NCBI RefSeq assembly: GCF_030532715.1
Contig: NZ_JAUNKO010000001.1
Location: forward strand, 372,001 to 436,000
From: Corynebacterium sp.
Lineage (GTDB): Bacteria > Actinomycetota > Actinomycetes > Mycobacteriales > Mycobacteriaceae
Length of the DNA stretch: 64,000 nucleotides
Direction: 5' to 3'
A model generated the notes under the pieces. It saw only the letters and a program-made list of their open reading frames with translations. It searched no databases and had not been told where the DNA came from. This document shows, piece after piece, positions 33,693 through 41,501 of the stretch. The translations under genes and the position numbers were made by a program. How positions within the stretch are numbered: the stretch's first letter is position 1; every line of letters begins with the position of its first letter.

Positions 33693-33702
33693 CTCAATTT
33701 TA

Positions 33703-33736
33703 CCCCACCAGGACGCTTCCTCGGTGGGGATTTTTT
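33703..33736 (+). terminator. Terminator of tRNA-Asn
   Basis: CCCCACC (33703-33709) and GGTGGGG (33723-33729) form a stem, followed by ATTTTTT, 10 bases after the tRNA end. A classic intrinsic terminator. Confidence 0.85.
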
Positions 33737-33814
33737 GTAGCCATCGGTAGGTCATGGCCACCACCACAGCCTCTTGTTGCCACGCAACCGGGGTGAACGC
33801 CTATTCTCAAACCC

Positions 33815-35731
33815 GTGCGAGGAAAACGGATATCAACAACACGCTCGGTGAACACTCCGGTGTTCGCGATCACGCTTGTCGGCATTATCGCCCTGGTAGC
33901 GTGGGCGTTTTTCGGCCATGATTCGGCGGAGGCGGCACTCGGCACCGTCACTGGGTGGATTGCACAAAAACTCGGCTGGTTTTATGTGCTCACTGCCACC
34001 ATCGCGGTTGTGTTCGTGTGTGTGGTGGCAATTTCAAAGATGGGCACGCTGCGGCTCGGCCCGGACGATTCCCGCCCCCAGTTCAGTTTGTTTTCCTGGT
34101 CCGCCATGTTGTTCGCAGCCGGCATTGGCGTCGATCTCATGTTTTTCTCCGTGGCGGAGCCGGTTACCCAGTACTACCTGCCTCCGCAGGGCGGCGGGCA
34201 GACCCGGCAGGCGGCGGAGGATGCCGTGGTGTTTGCCCTCTTCCACTACGGCATTTCCGGCTGGGCAATGTACTCCCTCTTGGGCATGGTGTTTGGGTTT
34301 TTTGCGTTCCGATGGAATATGCCGTTGACGCTGCGCAGCGCGTTGTACACGCTCCTAGGCAAACGGGTGCACGGACCGATCGGGCATTCCGTAGACATCG
34401 CCGCCACGTTAGGCACTGTGTTCGGCATCGCGGCGTCGCTAGGCATTGGGGTGGTGCAGCTCAATTACGGGCTCACACTATTGTTCGGCTGGGAGGAGGG
34501 GCCCGCGGTACAGACGGCACTGATCATCTTCAGCGTCACCATTGGCGCGTTTTCGGCGGTCTCCGGCGTGGACCGCGGAATTAAACGCTTATCGGAGCTG
34601 AACGTCCTGTTTGCACTGATCCTCATGGCGTACGTCGTTTTCGCAGGTAAAACCTCATTTCTGCTCGACGCCATGGTAATGAATATCGGCGACTACGCGG
34701 CGAATTTCGTAGACTGGTCCCTCGACACCTACGCCTATTCGGAAACCCCGGAGGATACGCGCGCGTGGCTGGCCAGCTGGACGTTGTTCTTCTGGGCGTG
34801 GTGGGTTGCCTGGGCGCCATTCGTAGGCTTGTTCTTGGCGCGCATTTCACGGGGGCGGACGTTGCGGGAGTTTGTGCTGGGCACGCTGACCATACCGTTT
34901 TTGTTCATCCTCATGTGGATGAGCTTCTTCGGCAACGCGGCGCTTGACCGCGTGCGTGGGGGCGACGATGAGTTCGGTCGCATCGCAATGGAAGCCCCCC
35001 AACGCGGGTTTTTCGACCTCATGCTCCACTACCCGGGCGGCATATGGCTGGTGGGGTTGACCACAATCATCGGCCTGCTGCTGTACATCACCTCGGCGGA
35101 TTCCGGCGCGCTCATCATGTCGAACTTCACCTCACTCAACGACGACACGCACCGCGACGGCCCCCGCTGGTCCCGCGTTGTATGGTCCGTGGTCATCGGT
35201 GTGCTCACCCTTGTGATGCTGCGCATCGACGGCGTCGCCACCACCCAAGCCGCCACGGTAGTGATGGGGTTGCCGTTTACGGTGGTGATGTACCCGCTGA
35301 TGATCAGCCTGTGGAAGTCCCTGCGCCGCGAACTCGAACCGGACGAACAAAAGCTCGACTGGCGCCACCGACTCGCCCGTTCTTTCGACTGGCCGAGCGC
35401 GCAGAAAGCCCAACGCTACCTGGACGAAACCGCATTGCCGGCGCTTCTCGACGTCGCGAAGGAACTCTCCGCCCAGCACTTCCCGGCCAGCGTCCACGTC
35501 GAGCCCACCACCCCCGTCGCCACACTAACCCTCAATGTTGGCGACAACACGCTGTCCATCGTCCCAGTGGAGTGCGATGTGCCGGCGTTGGCGGGCTATA
35601 ACCTGGACCGCGAAGACCCGTACATCGAGTTGCGGCTCGGGGCGATCGACATCTACGGTTACGAAACCGAGGAGCTCATCAACGTCGTGCTGGACCTCGT
35701 CGAGGCCGAACGCGGATTTTTAGTAGAGTAG
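33815..35731 (+). CDS. betT: BCCT transporter, BetT-like (choline)
   Basis: 638-residue betaine/choline/carnitine transporter of the inner membrane with 12 predicted helices. The motif GIGVDLMFFSVAEPVTQYY (about 103-121) carries an Asp where sodium-coupled BetP has Met/Leu. This is the signature of proton-coupled choline carriers such as E. coli BetT. The Trp-rich segment WTLFFWAWWVAWAPF forms the aromatic substrate box. A long cytosolic C-terminal domain (about 515-638), as in BetT, may sense osmotic stress. The start is GTG at 33815. No choline oxidation genes are in the window, so choline may serve as an osmolyte precursor or be used elsewhere. Confidence 0.88.
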   Translation: MRGKRISTTRSVNTPVFAITLVGIIALVAWAFFGHDSAEAALGTVTGWIAQKLGWFYVLTATIAVVFVCVVAISKMGTLRLGPDDSRPQFSLFSWSAMLFAAGIGVDLMFFSVAEPVTQYYLPPQGGGQTRQAAEDAVVFALFHYGISGWAMYSLLGMVFGFFAFRWNMPLTLRSALYTLLGKRVHGPIGHSVDIAATLGTVFGIAASLGIGVVQLNYGLTLLFGWEEGPAVQTALIIFSVTIGAFSAVSGVDRGIKRLSELNVLFALILMAYVVFAGKTSFLLDAMVMNIGDYAANFVDWSLDTYAYSETPEDTRAWLASWTLFFWAWWVAWAPFVGLFLARISRGRTLREFVLGTLTIPFLFILMWMSFFGNAALDRVRGGDDEFGRIAMEAPQRGFFDLMLHYPGGIWLVGLTTIIGLLLYITSADSGALIMSNFTSLNDDTHRDGPRWSRVVWSVVIGVLTLVMLRIDGVATTQAATVVMGLPFTVVMYPLMISLWKSLRRELEPDEQKLDWRHRLARSFDWPSAQKAQRYLDETALPALLDVAKELSAQHFPASVHVEPTTPVATLTLNVGDNTLSIVPVECDVPALAGYNLDREDPYIELRLGAIDIYGYETEELINVVLDLVEAERGFLVE

Positions 35732-35766
35732 CCCTAATTACGAAACCATCGCATGAGGGATAAACA

Positions 35767-36009
35767 ATGATCCAATTCGTCATTGGCGCTGCCGCAGGCT
35801 ACGTGCTGGGCACCAAGGCGGGACGTAAACGATTCGAACAAATCAAACGCGGCTACGAGTTTGCCGTGCACTCCCCCGCCTCGAAAGCCGCGATTACGGC
35901 CACCCGCAAAGCCATTGCCAATCGACTGGATCCCCAGCCGCGCATGAAGGAAATCAAGGAAATCCGCCGGGAGGACGGCACACAAATCCTGGAACCGGAC
36001 GAAGACTAA
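35767..36009 (+). CDS. YtxH-like small membrane-associated protein
   Basis: 80-residue protein with an N-terminal hydrophobic, glycine-containing segment (MIQFVIGAAAGYVLGTKAGRKRFEQI) typical of YtxH-like proteins. A basic middle and a short acidic end follow. It is probably anchored by the N-terminal helix. Function unknown. It lies 35 bases after the BCCT gene and overlaps the dnaG stop by 4 bases (convergent). Confidence 0.7.
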   Translation: MIQFVIGAAAGYVLGTKAGRKRFEQIKRGYEFAVHSPASKAAITATRKAIANRLDPQPRMKEIKEIRREDGTQILEPDED

Positions 36010-37886
36010 TTCTGGAACGCGCGCGCCAGCAGATCACGGCGGGCCTGCTCGAGGGCAATGAGGTCCGCAAAAAGCGAGTTGTAGGTTTGTTCGTCATCGG
36101 ACGGGCGCATGCGCTGCAATCGCCCCTTGAGCTGAGCGATCTGGTTTCCCACCCGCGCCTCCTGCAAACGCGACAGCACGCTATCGGTGTAGCGCGGCAA
36201 CGCATCCGGTGAGCAGTGGATCTCCTCCACCGCCAACTCCGAAACCAACGACCTGCCCAGCAGGTCCGTCATTTCACCCGCCACCCCCGCGATACCCTGC
36301 GGGCTGCGGCACCCGCCCTGGCTTGCAATCGCCTGACGTACCGCCCGGTACGCCGGGTGGGTAAACGAATCCACCGACACGCCATCAAAGTAATCGCCCG
36401 CGATGTCGGGGTATTGCAGCGCCAGCTTCAAGCTTTCCCGCTCGGACCACAGCTGGGGGTCACGTGGGTTGGGCAGCTCGAATGAGCTGGTTGGGGCGTC
36501 GGTAGTAGCTTCGAATCGGCGGGCGCGGCGAGGCTCCTGCTTGCGCTGCTGCGGGCGGCGCGCGGCCTCCCGCACCTGGGCGAGCACCTCCACCGGATCC
36601 GTCCACCCCACCCAACCGGCGAGCTGGCGAGCGTACTCGTTGCGCAGCGTCTCATCCCGGATCGCCGCCACCACCGGCACCGTGCGGCGCAACGCCTGCA
36701 GGCGACCATCCGCCGAATCCAGAGAGTAATCCTCCAGCATCGCCCGCACCACGAATTCGAACATGGGTACGCGGCGAGCCACGAGGTCACGCACCGCGGC
36801 GTCCCCCTGCGCGAGCCGCAGATCGCAGGGGTCCATACCCTCCGGGGCGACCGAAACATACGATTGTCCGGTGAATTGCTGGTCACCCTCAAACGCACGC
36901 ATGGCGGCCTTCTGCCCCGCCTCATCGCCGTCGAACGTATAAATCAATTCACCCCGGAAGTAGGCGTCATCGAGCATGAGCCGGCGCAACAGTTGCAGAT
37001 GTTCCTCGCCGAACGCCGTACCGCACGCGGCCACCGCCACGCCCACCCCGGCGGCGTGCATGGCCATCACATCCGTGTAACCCTCCACCACCACTGCGCG
37101 ATGCTGCGCCGCAATGTCCTTCTTCGCCTGGTCCAGGCCGAACAGCACCTTCGACTTCTTGTACAGCATGGTCTCGGGGGTATTCATGTACTTGCCAAGG
37201 TTGTCATCCTCGAAAAGCTTGCGCGCACCGAACCCAATCACGTCGCCCGCGAGGTTCCGGATCGGCCACAGCAACCGGCGGTGAAAACGGTCAATCGGCC
37301 CGCGGCGACCCATCGTGGTCAACCCCGCGGCCTCCAGTTCCTGGTGGCTAAACCCCTTGCGCAGCAGGTGCTTAGTCAACGTGTCCCATCCGCCGGGCGC
37401 ATACCCGCATCCAAACTTATGTGCGTCTGCGGCGGAGAACCCGCGATCGGTGAGGAACCGCCGCGCCGTAGCCGCCTCCGGGGTTTCCAACTGCGCAATA
37501 TAGAACCCATGTGCGGCTTTATTGGCGGCGACGAGTCGCTGCCGTGTGCCGGGCTCCTCACGCCGACCCGGCCCCCCACCCTCGTATCGAATCTGGTAGC
37601 CAATCTTCTCCGCGCAAATCTCCACCGCTTCCGGGAAACTCACGTGCTCCATCTTCATTAGGAAGCTGAACACATCCCCGCCCTCCCCGGAGGAAAAGCA
37701 GTGGAAATACCCGCGATTAGGCCGCACATGGAACGAGGGCGTTTTCTCATCCTTAAACGGGGACAGGCCTTTCAGCGAATCCGCGCCCGCAGGCTTGAGC
37801 TGCACATACTCCCCGACAATTTCTTCGATAGGAGTCCGCTCGCGGATTGCCGCAATATCCGAATCTGGGATTCTTCCTTTGGCCAT
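36006..37886 (-). CDS. dnaG: DNA primase with degraded zinc finger
   Basis: 626-residue replicative primase. The N-terminal domain has the zinc-finger frame GLSPFKDEKTPSFHV and YFHCFSSGEGGD, but the four CHC2 ligands (normally Cys, His, Cys, Cys) read Ser42, Lys45, Cys63 and Ser66. The TOPRIM catalytic core is intact: VVEGYTDV holds the glutamate and FDGDEAG the aspartates. A C-terminal helicase-binding domain follows. DnaB interaction and primer synthesis are expected, but zinc binding is not. Next to dgt in mycobacteria too; here the RNase, ArsR and MFS genes have come between. The start ATG at 37886 is conserved (MAKGRIPDSDI). Confidence 0.94.
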   Translation of the reverse strand: MAKGRIPDSDIAAIRERTPIEEIVGEYVQLKPAGADSLKGLSPFKDEKTPSFHVRPNRGYFHCFSSGEGGDVFSFLMKMEHVSFPEAVEICAEKIGYQIRYEGGGPGRREEPGTRQRLVAANKAAHGFYIAQLETPEAATARRFLTDRGFSAADAHKFGCGYAPGGWDTLTKHLLRKGFSHQELEAAGLTTMGRRGPIDRFHRRLLWPIRNLAGDVIGFGARKLFEDDNLGKYMNTPETMLYKKSKVLFGLDQAKKDIAAQHRAVVVEGYTDVMAMHAAGVGVAVAACGTAFGEEHLQLLRRLMLDDAYFRGELIYTFDGDEAGQKAAMRAFEGDQQFTGQSYVSVAPEGMDPCDLRLAQGDAAVRDLVARRVPMFEFVVRAMLEDYSLDSADGRLQALRRTVPVVAAIRDETLRNEYARQLAGWVGWTDPVEVLAQVREAARRPQQRKQEPRRARRFEATTDAPTSSFELPNPRDPQLWSERESLKLALQYPDIAGDYFDGVSVDSFTHPAYRAVRQAIASQGGCRSPQGIAGVAGEMTDLLGRSLVSELAVEEIHCSPDALPRYTDSVLSRLQEARVGNQIAQLKGRLQRMRPSDDEQTYNSLFADLIALEQARRDLLARAFQN

Positions 37887-37976
37887 GCCCTATACCTTAG
37901 CGCCGAAGCACACCGAGCGACCCTTGCGGCTGCATGCAACTACCCCGACGCTCGCACCCATGAAATGATGGCAAGT

Positions 37977-38453
37977 ATGAATCGAGTGTTGAAGGGTTTG
38001 GGCGCGGCCGCCGTGCTGGTCGCTGCCGCGTGGCTGGGCATCGATCTTTCCCAAAGCGAGGGAAATTCCACCGCCAGCACAACCAGCACAAGTAACAGCG
38101 CCCCTGTGCAAGCCGCTCAAACACCAAACCGGCAGCAGCAGAAAACTCACCTGCCGTCGTGCCCCACCGACACGCTGCCGCAGCAAGCAACCGAGGTCAT
38201 TGACGATATCCTCGCCGGAGGGCCGTTCGAACACCCCGAATATGACGGTACGCATTTTGGAAACTATGAGCGAGTCCTGCCCAAGCAGCACAATAACTTT
38301 TACCGCGAGTACACGGTAGACACCCCAGGGTTGCGTCACCGCGGGGAGCGGCGCATCGTCGTCGGTGGCGGCACCAAGCAAGACCCAGATACGTGGTATT
38401 ACACCGACGACCACTACGAAAGCTTCTGCATGATTCCCGACGCGGAAGACTAA
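37977..38453 (+). CDS. Secreted guanyl-specific ribonuclease (RNase Sa family)
   Basis: 158-residue exported RNase of the N1/T1/Sa family. An N-terminal hydrophobic segment (about 5-22) acts as signal peptide or anchor, followed by a Ser/Thr/Gln-rich linker (about 27-58). The mature domain aligns with Streptomyces RNase Sa. Glu111 (REYTV), Arg122 and Arg126 (RGERRIV) and His146 (DDHYESF) match the catalytic Glu54, Arg65, Arg69 and His85. Cys62 and Cys151 match the disulphide. It cleaves RNA after guanosine outside the cell. No barstar-like inhibitor is encoded next to it. The start among three in-frame ATGs (37965, 37968, 37977) is uncertain; none has a strong ribosome binding site. Confidence 0.87.
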   Translation: MNRVLKGLGAAAVLVAAAWLGIDLSQSEGNSTASTTSTSNSAPVQAAQTPNRQQQKTHLPSCPTDTLPQQATEVIDDILAGGPFEHPEYDGTHFGNYERVLPKQHNNFYREYTVDTPGLRHRGERRIVVGGGTKQDPDTWYYTDDHYESFCMIPDAED

Positions 38454-38472
38454 CCCCACACAAATCGAACGA

Positions 38473-38832
38473 CTATTCGTGCAGGGGTTCCCCTGTCAGC
38501 AGATGGTCCGCGTGGTTCAAACTTTCGATGACCAGGCGAGCGAGGTGCCCGTCCAACACGCGGTAGATAATGTTGCGCCCTTCGCGCCGCGATGCAACCA
38601 GCCCCCCGAGCCGCAATTTTGCTAGGTGCTGGCTAACCACGGTGCGGCTGACCCCGACGGCGTCGACAAGCTCGGCGACGTTATGTTCATTGTCCACCAG
38701 CAACCACAGCAAGTGCAGACGTGTCGGCTCGGCGAGCAGCTTCAAGGTGTCCGCCGCGGAGGTAAAAAGGTCGGCGTCAGGCTGAAGGTCGTGAACGAAT
38801 GAGGGTTCTAAAGCGTTGCGTTGCGGGAGCAT
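38473..38832 (-). CDS. ArsR/SmtB metal sensor with alpha-5 site
   Basis: 119-residue winged-helix repressor. The recognition helix is SRTVVSQHLAKLRLGGLV, followed by the beta wing SRREGRNIIYRV. The C-terminal helix carries Asp94-x-His96, then ten residues, then His107-x-x-His110. This exactly fits the alpha-5 metal site DxH-x10-HxxH of CzrA/SmtB-type sensors of Zn, Co or Ni. The alpha-3 Cys motif of arsenic sensors is absent. The start at 38832 has GGTGGA close by. It lies 16 bases downstream of the MFS gene on the same strand; the inverted repeat before that gene is its likely operator. Confidence 0.85.
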   Translation of the reverse strand: MLPQRNALEPSFVHDLQPDADLFTSAADTLKLLAEPTRLHLLWLLVDNEHNVAELVDAVGVSRTVVSQHLAKLRLGGLVASRREGRNIIYRVLDGHLARLVIESLNHADHLLTGEPLHE

Positions 38833-38848
38833 CTTCCACCAAGTCGCG

Positions 38849-40084
38849 TCAGTAGTGCGTGGGCACTGCCAATGTTTGTTCAAATTGTCGAGCGCTGAGG
38901 CTGGTGTACGCACTCAGCAGCACGCCACACAGCCCAATGAGCATTAACACCAGCGTAGCCCATGCCGGCCCTACCTCCGACCCGGCCCAGCCCGCCAATG
39001 GATAAGCCACGAGGTAGCACGCATGGCTCAACGAAAACTGCGCGGCAAATACAGCATCGAGGTCCTTCTCGGCAATGTGCAGCCGCAGCACTTGGCTCAT
39101 CGGTATTTGCATCAGTGCCAGCGCCGCGCCGAGCACCGGCCACAAGGCCCACAGCGCCCACACGGCCTCCCCGACCAGCGTGAGATACAGCAACGCCATC
39201 CCGCCTATCGACGCCCCACCTCCCGCCAGCATGAGCGAATAATCGCCGAAGCGTTCGCGTAACCGCGGCACCACCAACGCGATCAGCATGGACCCCGCGC
39301 CGAACGCCGCGAACAGCCACGCGAGCACCGCGTCATCCCACTGAAATGTCGTGCGCACGATCACCACAGTATTCACCAACACCATCGCCATCGGCGCAGC
39401 GACGGCAAAGTTAAGCCACAGCACGCCACGCAATTCCGGCACTCGCACCATCAGCCGTACCCCTTGCAGCGTGCGCTTGCGAAACGGCTCCTGGCGGCCT
39501 GTGTCACCCCGGGCAGGCAGGCTGCGTGCGGCGGCAACCACCAGCAGCAGCGAGCCGAGGAACCCACCGGCGGTGCCCATAAACAACCCGTGATAGCTCA
39601 CAACGAACAGCGCCCCAGCTGCGAGGATGGGGCTTGCGATTGCCTCGAGGTCATAGGCGAGCCGGGACAGCGAAAGCGCTGCGGTGTAGTCCCGCTCGCC
39701 GGGAAGCACCTTGGGAATAAGCGCCTGGAAAGCCGGGGTAAATGTCGCGGAAGCCGCCTGCAGCACGGCGATAGCGAGGTAGAGGGAGACGGCATTATCA
39801 ACCAACGGGAGGACGAGTGCGATGGCGATGCGCACGGCGTCGGCACCCACGAGCACGACGGCGACGGGCAAGCGTTGGGCAGCGGCACTTATGATCGGCG
39901 CGGCAAGCACATACATCAGGATTTTGATGGTCAGCGCGGTGCCGAGGATGGTGCCGGCGTGGCTACCCGCGAAATCGTACGCCTGCAAACTCAGTGCGAT
40001 TGTGAGCAAACCTGTTCCCACAAGCGCAACGACCTGCGCGCAGAACAGCTTGCGATAGGTGGGGTTGCGCAATGGGGTTAGCAT
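38849..40084 (-). CDS. MFS exporter, probably metal-regulated
   Basis: 411-residue major facilitator superfamily protein with about 12 hydrophobic helices, resembling the drug/siderophore exporter group (EntS-like) in general layout. There is no soluble domain. The ATG at 40084 has AGGAAG 6 bases upstream; a GTG at 40099 is less likely. It forms an operon with the downstream ArsR-type sensor. Upstream is a 12-4-12 inverted repeat and, further, a partial DtxR-like sequence, so control by a divalent metal, possibly also iron, is predicted. The substrate, whether a metal ion, metallophore or drug, is unknown. Confidence 0.85.
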   Translation of the reverse strand: MLTPLRNPTYRKLFCAQVVALVGTGLLTIALSLQAYDFAGSHAGTILGTALTIKILMYVLAAPIISAAAQRLPVAVVLVGADAVRIAIALVLPLVDNAVSLYLAIAVLQAASATFTPAFQALIPKVLPGERDYTAALSLSRLAYDLEAIASPILAAGALFVVSYHGLFMGTAGGFLGSLLLVVAAARSLPARGDTGRQEPFRKRTLQGVRLMVRVPELRGVLWLNFAVAAPMAMVLVNTVVIVRTTFQWDDAVLAWLFAAFGAGSMLIALVVPRLRERFGDYSLMLAGGGASIGGMALLYLTLVGEAVWALWALWPVLGAALALMQIPMSQVLRLHIAEKDLDAVFAAQFSLSHACYLVAYPLAGWAGSEVGPAWATLVLMLIGLCGVLLSAYTSLSARQFEQTLAVPTHY

Positions 40085-40106
40085 CCGAGACTTCCTCACA
40101 ACATGT

Positions 40107-40134
40107 CAATAGGTGCACCTGTGTGCACGTATTG
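40107..40134 (-). promoter_or_regulatory. Inverted repeat, candidate ArsR operator
   Basis: CAATAGGTGCAC, spacer CTGT, GTGCACGTATTG: a 12-4-12 inverted repeat with 11 of 12 pairs matching, located 22 bases before the MFS start codon. Size and form suit a dimeric SmtB/ArsR repressor. Assignment to the ArsR gene of the same operon is inference. Confidence 0.55.
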
Positions 40135-40137
40135 GCA

Positions 40138-40156
40138 AATGGTAACCCTAACCTAG
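40138..40156 (-). promoter_or_regulatory. Partial DtxR-like site
   Basis: On the minus strand CTAGGTTAGGGTTACCATT matches the DtxR consensus at 12 of 19 positions. One half (TAGGTTAG) is perfect and the other weak. It lies just beyond the ArsR-type inverted repeat, upstream of the MFS gene. Weak evidence. Confidence 0.25.
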
Positions 40157-40172
40157 TCCACGCGCAAGAGCG

Positions 40173-41426
40173 TCAGGCAAGGAACCCCGAAACCACCACC
40201 GCTTCCTTATGGATCCGCTCCAAGCGCGACTCCGTCATCGAAGCGATCTGGTCAATAATCACGCGCTGGCGCTGCGCGTCCGAATCCGCAGCATTAAACC
40301 ACGCACGGAACAAGGGATCCAACGTTCCCGGCGCACCCATACACAAATATTCGTACACAAGGCGAATCTTGTCGCGTTGCCGATCCTGGCGGCGCAAATG
40401 CCCAGGGTCCTCCATCACATACAACACTGCGATGGTCTTTAACAGCGTTACCTCCGCGAGCGCCTCCGGCAGCACAACCAAATCACCAAATCGATCCGGG
40501 TTCGCCTGCTTCGTCGCGCTAATCGTAGCGGACACAAAACGCCCCACAAGCTCGGAAGTCAACCCCTTTAAGGCGGCGAGCTTGGTCAGACTACCGTCAT
40601 AATCCGCCGCGGCATTCACCACCTCCAACTGCCGTAGCCGCGCCGCCGCCTCCAACAATTCGTTCGGATCCCCGCCGAACGCCCGCGCGCCCTTTTCAGC
40701 CAGGGCTGCCAACTCCACAAGGTCCCACAGCACCCGCAAATCGATTCGATCAGAAAGGATGCCGTCCTCCACGTCATGCACGGAATACGCCACGTCATCG
40801 GACCAATCCATGATCTGCCCCTCCAGCGGCGGCCTCGTATCCGCACGCCCCTGACGCACCCATTCCAGGATCCCGCCATCCTCATCATAAGCCCCGTATT
40901 TCCCCCTCGGCGCGTTTGATTTCGTCCATGGGTACTTGCACGCGGCGTCGATAGACGCCCGGCACAGGTTCAACCCAAAACTCTCCCCGTCGGGCGAAAG
41001 CACTTTCGGTTCGAGCCTCGTGAGGATGCGTAGTGTCTGCGCATTGCCTTCGAAGCCCCCGCACATATCCGCAAGCTCATTGAGCGCCACCTCCCCGTTG
41101 TGCCCATACGGTGGATGGCCGATGTCGTGGCACAATCCCGCCAGCTCCGCCAACTCCGGGTCCACACCAATGCCGGAACCCAAACCACGGGCAATCTGCG
41201 CCACCTCCAGCGAGTGCGTCAACCGGGTGCGTGGAGTATCCCCATCATGAGGGCCCACGACCTGAGTTTTATCCGCCAGCCGCCGCAACGCCGCAGAATG
41301 CAACACGCGAGCACGATCCCGCGCGAACACACTCCGATGCTCCTCGTCCGTGCCCACGAAGTTGCTACGCTTTTTTGGTTCGCTTAGCCGTCGCTGACGA
41401 TCCGCCTCGGAGTATTGGTAACCCAC
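40173..41426 (-). CDS. dgt: dGTPase-like triphosphohydrolase
   Basis: 417-residue HD-domain deoxynucleoside triphosphate triphosphohydrolase that splits dGTP (or other dNTPs) into nucleoside and tripolyphosphate. Metal-binding histidines and aspartates are in TRLTHSLEVAQIAR and LCHDIGHPPYGHNGE. The RVLHSAALRRLADKTQV segment is typical. The start is GTG at 41426 with AGGAAGG upstream. In mycobacteria dgt is directly beside dnaG and divergent from the TPM-domain gene; here the second link is kept and the first is interrupted. Confidence 0.93.
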   Translation of the reverse strand: MGYQYSEADRQRRLSEPKKRSNFVGTDEEHRSVFARDRARVLHSAALRRLADKTQVVGPHDGDTPRTRLTHSLEVAQIARGLGSGIGVDPELAELAGLCHDIGHPPYGHNGEVALNELADMCGGFEGNAQTLRILTRLEPKVLSPDGESFGLNLCRASIDAACKYPWTKSNAPRGKYGAYDEDGGILEWVRQGRADTRPPLEGQIMDWSDDVAYSVHDVEDGILSDRIDLRVLWDLVELAALAEKGARAFGGDPNELLEAAARLRQLEVVNAAADYDGSLTKLAALKGLTSELVGRFVSATISATKQANPDRFGDLVVLPEALAEVTLLKTIAVLYVMEDPGHLRRQDRQRDKIRLVYEYLCMGAPGTLDPLFRAWFNAADSDAQRQRVIIDQIASMTESRLERIHKEAVVVSGFLA

Positions 41427-41501
41427 GGCACGGCCCCTTCCTGTGTATTGATGCGCTCACTATATGCACCAGTGTGCCACCTGCACCGCTATTGTTGGGG
41501 T

